The notes under the pieces were generated by a model that searched no databases, was not told where the DNA came from, and saw only the letters and a program-made list of their open reading frames with translations. Below are positions 58,368-64,000 of a DNA stretch of 64,000 bases, one piece after another. A program made the translations under genes and the position numbers. This stretch comes from Acidimicrobiales bacterium. Its GTDB lineage: Bacteria > Actinomycetota > Acidimicrobiia > Acidimicrobiales > SZUA-35. The stretch is from contig JANQPB010000039.1 in assembly GCA_028285495.1 (NCBI GenBank), positions 1-64,000 of the forward strand, given 5' to 3'. Numbering within the stretch: position 1 is the stretch's first letter; each line of letters opens with the position of its first letter.

Positions 58368-59690
58368 GTGACCGACACCAGGGGCGCCCGAGAGGTGAAC
58401 TTCGACGGCCTGGTCGGCCCGACCCACAACTACGCCGGTCTGTCGCTCGGCAACCGGGCGTCGATGACCAACGCCGGGGCGGTGGCCAGCCCGCGCCGGG
58501 CCGCCCGCCAGGGCCTGGCCAAGATGCGGCGGCTCCTCGATCTCGGGCTGACCCAGGCCGTGCTGCCGCCACACCAGCGACCCGACCCGATGGCGCTCCA
58601 GGCCCTCGGGTTCACGCCGGGCACGCCGCTGGCCGACGTCGCCGCCGTGGCCCCCTCGTTGCCAGCGGTCCTCATGTCGGCGTCGCCGATGTGGGCCGCG
58701 AACGCCGCCACCGTGTCCCCCTCGGCCGACACGACCGACGAGCGGGTCCACCTCACACCGGCCAACCTCAGCTCGACCACCCACCGGTCGTTCGAGCCGG
58801 CACAGACCACCGCCATCCTGCGGGCGATCTTCGCTGACCGCGACCGCTTCGCCGTGCACGACCCGCTGCCACCGGCCCCCGCCTTCGCCGACGAGGGCGC
58901 GGCCAACCACGGCCGGCTGGCACGCGAGCACGGCACCGCCGGCACCCAGCTGTTCGTGTACGGCCGCGAGGCCGACGAGCCGGCCTCGGCGGCCGGCTTC
59001 CCCCGGCGCCAGACCCGCCTGGCCGGCCAGCTCATCGCCCGCAGCCACGGCCTGCACCCGGCCAGGGTCCACCACGTCCGCCAGGCCCCGGCCGCGATCG
59101 ACGCCGGCGCCTTCCACAACGACGTGGTCTCGGTGGTCAACACCGACGTCGTGCTCACCCACGAGCTCGCTTTCGCCGACGGCCCAGCTGTCGCCGAGCG
59201 ACTGCCGGGCGCCCGGGTGGTGGTCGTGCCGGACGGTCGGGTCCCCCTCGACGACGCCATCTCGTCGTACCTGTTCAACTCGCAGCTGGTGACGGTGCCG
59301 GACGGCCGGATGCTGCTGATCGCACCGGCCGAGGTGGAGGCGACGCCGTCGACCGCGGCCTGGGCGGCCGACGCCGTCGCCGACCCCGACAACCCGATCG
59401 ACGGCGTCGAGATCCTCGATCTCCGCGAGAGCATGCGCAACGGCGGCGGGCCGGCCTGCCTCCGACTGCGGGTGGTGCTCACCGAGCGCGAGCGGGCGGC
59501 GCTGTCCGGCGGCGTCCTGGCCGACGCCGGCCTGCTCGACCGCCTCGAGGGGTGGGTCGACGACCACTACCGCGACCAGCTCGAAGCCGACGATCTCCTC
59601 GATCCGGCGCTCGAGGACGAGGCCCACCGGGCGCTCGACGCCCTCACCGGGATCCTCGGCCTGCCCGGGCTCTACCCGTTCCAGCGCTGA
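58368..59690 (+). CDS. astB: N-succinylarginine dihydrolase
   Basis: The 440-residue second enzyme of the AST pathway converts succinylarginine to succinylornithine, releasing two ammonia. The N-terminus REVNFDGLVGPTHNYAGLSLGNRASMTNAGAVASPRRAA is a very strong family match, as are LPPHQRPDP, MWAANAATVSPS and CLRLRVVLTE. GTG 58368 has GGAGG five bases upstream. Genes astC, astD and astE for the later steps are not in the window. Confidence 0.95.
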   Translation: MTDTRGAREVNFDGLVGPTHNYAGLSLGNRASMTNAGAVASPRRAARQGLAKMRRLLDLGLTQAVLPPHQRPDPMALQALGFTPGTPLADVAAVAPSLPAVLMSASPMWAANAATVSPSADTTDERVHLTPANLSSTTHRSFEPAQTTAILRAIFADRDRFAVHDPLPPAPAFADEGAANHGRLAREHGTAGTQLFVYGREADEPASAAGFPRRQTRLAGQLIARSHGLHPARVHHVRQAPAAIDAGAFHNDVVSVVNTDVVLTHELAFADGPAVAERLPGARVVVVPDGRVPLDDAISSYLFNSQLVTVPDGRMLLIAPAEVEATPSTAAWAADAVADPDNPIDGVEILDLRESMRNGGGPACLRLRVVLTERERAALSGGVLADAGLLDRLEGWVDDHYRDQLEADDLLDPALEDEAHRALDALTGILGLPGLYPFQR

Positions 59691-59784
59691 CCGCTCGCAA
59701 CGTCGCGCTTTTCGCGAACCGTTGCCCCGACGGCGGCGTAGAGGGAGGAGAGCAGAGGACGAGTCCCCCGTCAGGAGGCCATGG

Positions 59785-60576
59785 ATGTCGACCGCACGCC
59801 ACCGGCGACCGCCGGCCCGCATGCGTCGCTGGTTCGGCTGGAACCGCGACGTCCCGACCGCCGCCGTCGAGCTGGAGCGGGACGAGCTGCGCCTGCTCTG
59901 CCTGCGCCGGGGCACGACCGTGACCGCCAGCGGGCGGGCGACGCTGCCGCCCGGCACCGTCCGGGATGGCCGGGTCCGGGTGGCCGAGCCCGTCGTCGAC
60001 GGCCTCTCCGCCATGCGCCGCCACCTCCGCCTCCCCGACCGCTGCGCACTCGTGCAGCTGATCCAGCCCCGCCGGACCGAGGTGGCCGACGGCGAGGTGA
60101 TCGCAGGGATCGACGCCGACGAGGTGGCGATCCGCAGCCGGATCGCCACCGCAGCCGGCTTCGGCGACCACCGCCTGGAGCCGATCCCCGGTGCGGTCGA
60201 CGAGATCGTCACCGCGAGCCGTCCCCCGGCCGAGCCGGGCCGGTCGACCGAGCCCCGCTACGCCGAGGGCGCCGGCTGGCGGCTCTACCGGGACGGCGAC
60301 CACCTCGAGGTCGAGGCGAGCGACCGCTTCGTCGACGGCGTCATCGTCGGCCCCTCCCCCGTCGAGCGCCACGCCCTGGCCTGGCCGTCCGGGGTCGCCG
60401 TCGACCGTGGCGTCCGGGTGCTCGACCCGTGGCCGCTGCTGCTCGGGGCCGGCCTGGCCGCGGCGAGACGCCCGGCCCGCATCGACGAGCTGGCCCCCGA
60501 GAGGCCGGCCGGGTGGACCGTGGAGCGGATCGACGGCCTCGCCCCATCGCACCCCTGGACGGGAGCGGGATCGTGA
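59785..60576 (+). CDS. Possible PilM-like (actin-fold) protein
   Basis: The 263-residue protein begins with a basic segment and then WFGWNRDVPTAAVELERDELRLLCLRRG, followed by ASGRATLPPGTVRDGRVRVAEPVVDGLSAMRRHL. The succession of strands resembles the start of type IV pilus PilM and other actin-fold assembly proteins. The nucleotide-binding loops are not clear and the protein is shorter than PilM (about 350). The call is therefore tentative. AGGAGG six bases before ATG 59785 fixes the start. It overlaps the next gene by four bases (GTGA), so both are made together. Confidence 0.4.
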   Translation: MSTARHRRPPARMRRWFGWNRDVPTAAVELERDELRLLCLRRGTTVTASGRATLPPGTVRDGRVRVAEPVVDGLSAMRRHLRLPDRCALVQLIQPRRTEVADGEVIAGIDADEVAIRSRIATAAGFGDHRLEPIPGAVDEIVTASRPPAEPGRSTEPRYAEGAGWRLYRDGDHLEVEASDRFVDGVIVGPSPVERHALAWPSGVAVDRGVRVLDPWPLLLGAGLAAARRPARIDELAPERPAGWTVERIDGLAPSHPWTGAGS

Positions 60577-61928
60577 GCGGCGCGGCCGTAACGCACGCCG
60601 GCACCGCCGTCGAGGGCACCTCGAGCGAGCGGGGCCGGTTGACCCACCTGGCCCGCAACCTCCTGCTGCTGGTTCCGCTGGCCGCCGTCGGTCTCGGCGC
60701 CGCCGTCGCCACCGGCCAGCTCCCGCTGGCGACCGACGACGAGATCGCAGCCACCGTCGCCGAGCCGGGCGGCACCGGGACCGTTGCAGCGACCGCCCTG
60801 CAGTCCGATCCCGTCCCGTCGACGACCGATCCCGAGCCGGAACCGGCCCCACCGTCGACGGCCCAGATCGAGCTCCCGGTCCCCGGCGCCTCCCGCCTGG
60901 TCGCCGACGGCGTGACCAGGATCGTCGACACCCGTGAGCTGGCGGCCGACGCCGACCGGGCCGACGTCGCGCTCCCGCCGCCGGCCGAGCTCGACGGCGG
61001 GGGCGATCCGGTCACCGCTCTCGTGCTCTCGGTCTCCGTGCTCGGCACCGAGGGGCCCGGCACGGTGACGGTCGACGGCGAGTACGGCTCGATCGACGCC
61101 GTGACCGTCGGTGGACCGGGGGCAACCACGACCGGGCTGGTCGTCGTGCCCGGCCGCCAGCCGTCGCGGCTGGCGAACCCGACCGGCGGCGAGCTGGTGG
61201 TCGATCTGGTCGGCACGTTCGTCGCCTCGGGGGCGACCGCCGGGGGGCGGTTCGTGAGCGTCGAGCCGGTTCGGGTCGGTGGGCTCGTGACCGCAACCGA
61301 CGGCCGGGAGACCGAGATCGAGCTCGGCGGCGAGGTTGCCGGTATCGATCCCCCGCCGGTGACCGCCGCCCTGGTCCTGATCACCGCCGACGTCGGCGAC
61401 GACGGGGGCCGCATCGGCGTCGGCCCCGCCGCCGGGGCGCTCGACCAGATGCTCATGTGGGGCCCGCCGGCCTCGGCCAACCGCCAGCGCAGCGGGGTGG
61501 TCCTGGTCGCTCCCGGCGACGACGGTCGGTTCGCCCTCCGCTACGACGGCGGCTCGGTGCTCGACGTCGACCTGATCGGCTACGTCACCGGCGCCGACGC
61601 CCCGGTCACGACCGACGGGCTGTTCGTCCCGGCGTCGACCATCCTCACGATCGACCGGACGTTCCCGGTCGGGACCACGATCGTCGAGGCCTCCCCGGCC
61701 GGGGTCGACGCCGCCTTCGTCGGCGTGCGGGCCGAGCCGGGAGGCGGGGTGACGCCACCGCAGCCCGGGCTCGCCCGTGACCTGACCTCGGCGTCCGGCC
61801 GCACGATCGGAACCGTCCTCGGCGTCGGCACCGGGCCGGACGGCCGGTCCGGCCTCGCGGTCGGCTCACAGGCCGAGCTGGCGGCCCGCCTCCAGATCTT
61901 CGGCCACTTCCTGGACGTCGGGGGATGA
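60573..61928 (+). CDS. Membrane-anchored surface protein with two actinobacterial DTR/VDLxGxF-type beta domains
   Basis: The 451-residue protein has one N-terminal membrane helix (NLLLLVPLAAVGLGAAVATG), a Pro/Glu/Thr linker, then two related beta-rich domains. The first contains VTRIVDTRELA, VTALVLSVSV, GLVVVPGRQPSRLANPTGGELVVDLVGTFV and GGRFVSVEPVRV; the second VTAALVLITADV, GVVLVAP, SVLDVDLIGYVTG and GLFVPAST. This DTR...VVDVxGYF pattern is common in secreted proteins of Acidimicrobiia and other actinobacteria, where its role is unclear. GTG 60573 overlaps the upstream stop. It may be the surface partner of the PilM-like protein. Confidence 0.65.
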   Translation: MSGAAVTHAGTAVEGTSSERGRLTHLARNLLLLVPLAAVGLGAAVATGQLPLATDDEIAATVAEPGGTGTVAATALQSDPVPSTTDPEPEPAPPSTAQIELPVPGASRLVADGVTRIVDTRELAADADRADVALPPPAELDGGGDPVTALVLSVSVLGTEGPGTVTVDGEYGSIDAVTVGGPGATTTGLVVVPGRQPSRLANPTGGELVVDLVGTFVASGATAGGRFVSVEPVRVGGLVTATDGRETEIELGGEVAGIDPPPVTAALVLITADVGDDGGRIGVGPAAGALDQMLMWGPPASANRQRSGVVLVAPGDDGRFALRYDGGSVLDVDLIGYVTGADAPVTTDGLFVPASTILTIDRTFPVGTTIVEASPAGVDAAFVGVRAEPGGGVTPPQPGLARDLTSASGRTIGTVLGVGTGPDGRSGLAVGSQAELAARLQIFGHFLDVGG

Positions 61929-62085
61929 CCGTCCAGCTGATCTCGTCGACCGGCCCCCCGCCCGGCCAGGCCATCGACAGGTCGGCGACCGGTCAGCCGA
62001 CCGGCCTTCGGACCGACGCCGCCGCGCCCGGCCCGGCCGTCGAACCGGGCTCCCGCCCGACCGCCCGGCGGGCGACCGGCCTCCC

Positions 62086-62091
62086 TACACT
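62086..62091 (+). promoter_or_regulatory. Probable minus-10 (TACACT) of the sigma factor gene
   Basis: TACACT lies 28 bases before the proposed TTG start. This gives a leader of about 22 bases that contains the GGAGGG ribosome-binding site (62108-62113). Confidence 0.45.
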
Positions 62092-62119
62092 CGGGGGGCA
62101 GGTTGATGGAGGGCGACCG

Positions 62120-62659
62120 TTGGACGATGTGATCAACCGATTCCGGGCCGGCGACGAGGCCGCCATCCGGACGCTCTACCAGCGTCACGGTGGTGCCGTG
62201 TTCACCGTGGCCCGCTCGGTGACCGGCGACCGGGAGCTGGCGAGCGAGGTGGTGCAGCAGACGTTCACCAAGGCGTGGCAGGCGGCCGACCGGTTCGACC
62301 CGGCCCGCCCAATCGCCCCCTGGCTGTACGCCATCGCCAGGCGGACGGCGATCGACGTGCTCCGACACGAGCGCCGCCCAACCACCGGCGGCCACGCCGC
62401 CGAGACCGACCCGGGCGTCCCCGGTCCCTCGTTCGAGCGGACGTGGGAGATCCACGAGGTCCGCACGGCGATCGACGGACTGCCGGCGGACGAGCGGGAG
62501 GTCGTCCGGCTGTCGCACCTGGCCGGCCTGTCACACCCGGAGATCGCCGAGCGCCTCGGCATCCCCGTCGGCACCGTGAAGTCCCGGTCGTCCCGGGCCC
62601 ACCGGCGCCTGGCCGCCGCCCTCCGACACCTGAGCACCGAGCGGGAGGGTGGACGATGA
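62120..62659 (+). CDS. ECF-type RNA polymerase sigma factor
   Basis: The 179-residue group IV sigma factor has region 2 (INRFRAGDEAAIRTLYQRHGGAVFTVARSVTGDRELASEVVQQTFTKAW...PWLYAIARRTAIDVLRHERR) and region 4 (IDGLPADEREVVRLSHLAGLSHPEIAERLGIPVGTVKSRSSRAHRRLAAAL). The TTG at 62120 is chosen because GGAGGG stands six bases before it and the fold begins at once. An ATG at 61925 overlaps the preceding stop but would add 65 low-complexity residues, whose last codons (cct, aca, gtt, gat, gga, cga) are unlike the rest of the gene. It is coupled to the anti-sigma gene by ATGA. Confidence 0.85.
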   Translation: MDDVINRFRAGDEAAIRTLYQRHGGAVFTVARSVTGDRELASEVVQQTFTKAWQAADRFDPARPIAPWLYAIARRTAIDVLRHERRPTTGGHAAETDPGVPGPSFERTWEIHEVRTAIDGLPADEREVVRLSHLAGLSHPEIAERLGIPVGTVKSRSSRAHRRLAAALRHLSTEREGGR

Positions 62660-63336
62660 GCGACCGCTTCCCCACCGACCCGATCGACGACGACGATCCG
62701 CTCCTCGATCCCGAGCTGGCGCCGATCGCCGCCCTGCTCGGCGATGCCGCCCTGTGGGAGGAGCCGCCCCCGGAGCTGGAGGAGGCGGTCGTCGCCGCCG
62801 TCCAGCAGGAGGCCGACGCCGCCAACCGGGTGATCGCCACACCACCGGCCGACGACGCCTCGCTGGCGCCGGTCGTCCCGATCGACCGGGCCAGACGGCG
62901 CTGGGTCGCCCCCCTGCTGTCGGCCGCGGCCGCCGCCCTGATCGTCGCCGCCGGCTTCGGCCTCTCGTCCCGCCTGTCGGGCGAGGACGGACCGGTCGTC
63001 GACCACGAGGTCGCCCTGGCCGGCACCGACCTGGCCACAGAGGCTTCGGCGGTGGCCGAGGTGACCGCGACCCCGCTCGGCACCCGCATCATCCTCGACC
63101 TTCGGGGGCTGCCGCCGGCGCCCGAGGGCTCGTACTACGAGGCCTGGCTCCGCCAGAGCCCCGAGGTCGGGGTCAGCGCCGGGACCTTCCACCTCCGCGG
63201 CGGCGACGGCGCCATCGAGCTGTGGGCCGGCGTCACGGTCGACGACTACCCGCTGATCACGGTCACCCTGCAGGAGGAGGGCGGCGGCGCCGCCTCGTCC
63301 GGCCGGGTGGTCCTTCGGGGCTCGGTCGGCGGCTGA
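62656..63336 (+). CDS. Anti-sigma factor (RskA-type) for the adjacent ECF sigma
   Basis: The 226-residue protein has an acidic cytoplasmic N-terminus, one membrane helix (WVAPLLSAAAAALIVAAGFGL) and an external anti-sigma-K domain recognised by GSYYEAWLRQSPEVGVSAGTFHLRGG and VTLQEEGG. It would hold the sigma factor at the membrane until a signal triggers release or proteolysis. The zinc-binding HxxxCxxC motif of ZAS proteins is absent. The overlap with the sigma gene (ATGA) supports a functional pair. Confidence 0.83.
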   Translation: MSDRFPTDPIDDDDPLLDPELAPIAALLGDAALWEEPPPELEEAVVAAVQQEADAANRVIATPPADDASLAPVVPIDRARRRWVAPLLSAAAAALIVAAGFGLSSRLSGEDGPVVDHEVALAGTDLATEASAVAEVTATPLGTRIILDLRGLPPAPEGSYYEAWLRQSPEVGVSAGTFHLRGGDGAIELWAGVTVDDYPLITVTLQEEGGGAASSGRVVLRGSVGG

Positions 63337-63404
63337 GCGTCGGCCGCAGGCGGGCGTCCACCTCCCCGGTCGACACGCCGGGCGGGGGCGACCAAGATCG
63401 GGGG

Positions 63405-64000
63405 ATGACCGCACCGGCTGACATCCTGATCACCGAGAGCCGCCCCGGCGAGGTGCTGGCCGCCCTGCACGAGTCGGCCTCGGCCGAGCGGGAGTACCTG
63501 TTCGCCGCCCGCGACGCCGACCCGGCCGACCTGGTGCTGGTGGCGTGGGAGGGTCAACCGGAGCGCCCGACCGCCGTCGGCTACATCGCGGCGACCGACA
63601 ACCGCGAGGACGGGCTGGCCATCTGGGAGCACCTCGTGGTCCCGTCGCACCGGACCAGGGGGCTCGGGCGCCGGCTGCTCGGCGAGCTGGCCAGGCGGGC
63701 CTTCCCGGGGGCGATCGTCGTGGTCGATCCGCTCGGCGAGTACGACCCCGAGCGGATCGCCGACTACTACGCCGACCTCGGCTTCATGCGGGGCGACGGC
63801 GATGGCCGGATCTGGGCGACGGTGACCGACGTGATCCGGGCGACACCGGCGACCGAGCCGGGCGGCTCGGAGCGCTCGGTCACGGTCAGGACCCTGCTCG
63901 ACTGCAAGGGCAGCTCGGTGGTGACGCTCGACCCGGGGGCGACCGTCACCGCCGCCGTCGACGCCCTCACCCGGCACCGCATCGGTGCGCTCGTCGTGTC
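63405..64000 (+). CDS. GNAT acetyltransferase fused to a CBS domain (partial, runs off the end)
   Basis: Starting at ATG 63405, 198 codons are open to the end of the window. Residues 1-140 form a GNAT N-acetyltransferase domain: AVGYIAATDNREDGLAIWEHLVVPSHRTRGLGRRLLGEL is the acetyl-CoA loop and YYADLGFM the terminal strand. From about residue 160, SVTVRTLLDCKGSSVVTLDPGATVTAAVDALTRHRIGALVV reads as the start of a CBS domain, a nucleotide-binding regulatory module. The remainder lies outside the window. A hexamer CAAGAT six bases before the ATG fits the leaderless pattern. Confidence 0.75.
   Translation, partial: MTAPADILITESRPGEVLAALHESASAEREYLFAARDADPADLVLVAWEGQPERPTAVGYIAATDNREDGLAIWEHLVVPSHRTRGLGRRLLGELARRAFPGAIVVVDPLGEYDPERIADYYADLGFMRGDGDGRIWATVTDVIRATPATEPGGSERSVTVRTLLDCKGSSVVTLDPGATVTAAVDALTRHRIGALVV

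Noticed and set aside
61925..62119. Extended N-terminus of the ECF sigma factor from ATG 61925
   Set aside because: Low complexity, atypical codons just before the TTG, and a strong GGAGGG ribosome-binding site plus TACACT hexamer support the later start.
1..64000. Genes for selenocysteine synthesis or tRNA-Sec
   Set aside because: None recognised in the window; they must be elsewhere if the selenoprotein reading is right.

Overview
The window is about 70% G+C chromosomal DNA from a motile, free-living actinobacterium, most likely of the class Acidimicrobiia. This placement is inferred from base composition, leaderless gene starts, luciferase-like (F420-type) monooxygenases, a ClpP2-like protease, actinobacterial cell-surface domains and many CoA-linked catabolic genes. 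No rRNA, tRNA, CRISPR array, insertion sequence or prophage was seen. Gene density is high and most junctions inside operons are 1-4 bp stop/start overlaps.

Region 1 (1-10.8 kb) is a chemotaxis cluster. It holds the tail of an acidic repeat protein, an HDOD protein, a leftward cheY/CheX-like pair, and a rightward operon of chemoreceptor, cheA, cheW, cheY, cheB, cheR and a second CheX-like phosphatase. Region 2 (10.9-20.1 kb) has a molybdopterin oxidoreductase, a membrane protein, an acyl-CoA synthetase/quinone oxidoreductase/luciferase-like operon, a second luciferase-like enzyme and an SRPBCC-ArsR pair. Region 3 (20.2-29.4 kb) has clpP, a lipoprotein peptidase, an ABC-F ATPase, a cyclase-family hydrolase, a zinc dehydrogenase, a phosphoesterase, an acyltransferase and a flavin-fold protein. 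Region 4 (29.4-40.4 kb) is CoA-thioester catabolism: an MFS-MBL-acyl-CoA dehydrogenase-acyl-CoA synthetase-crotonase operon and an SDR-thiolase-DUF35 operon, with a selenoprotein gene and an Lrp regulator between them.

The main discovery is two genes, 5.5 kb apart, that are each interrupted by an in-frame TGA exactly at a redox-active site. One gives the motif Cys-Sec-Gly-Ser-Cys (UGSC type, 35327-37141). The other gives Cys-x-x-Sec-x3-His (AhpD type, 41549-42712). Each TGA is followed at the correct distance by a strong stem with a short loop beginning CGUG, as expected of a bacterial SECIS element. Both are read here as single selenoprotein genes; ordinary gene calling would split each into two fragments. 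No selA, selB, selD or tRNA-Sec gene is in the window.

Region 5 (40.4-47.4 kb) has galE, the AhpD-type selenoprotein, a nitroreductase, a glutaredoxin-like protein, isocitrate lyase, deoC and a methyltransferase. Region 6 (47.4-54.4 kb) is a second chemotaxis set: receptor-cheB-cheR divergent from a second cheA. Region 7 (54.4-59.7 kb) is amino-acid catabolism, including astA and astB of the arginine succinyltransferase pathway. Region 8 (59.7-64 kb) has a PilM-like protein, a surface protein, an ECF sigma/anti-sigma pair and a GNAT-CBS fusion running off the end.

At least nine genes start exactly six bases after a TA-N3-T hexamer. This signature of leaderless transcription was used to fix several starts.
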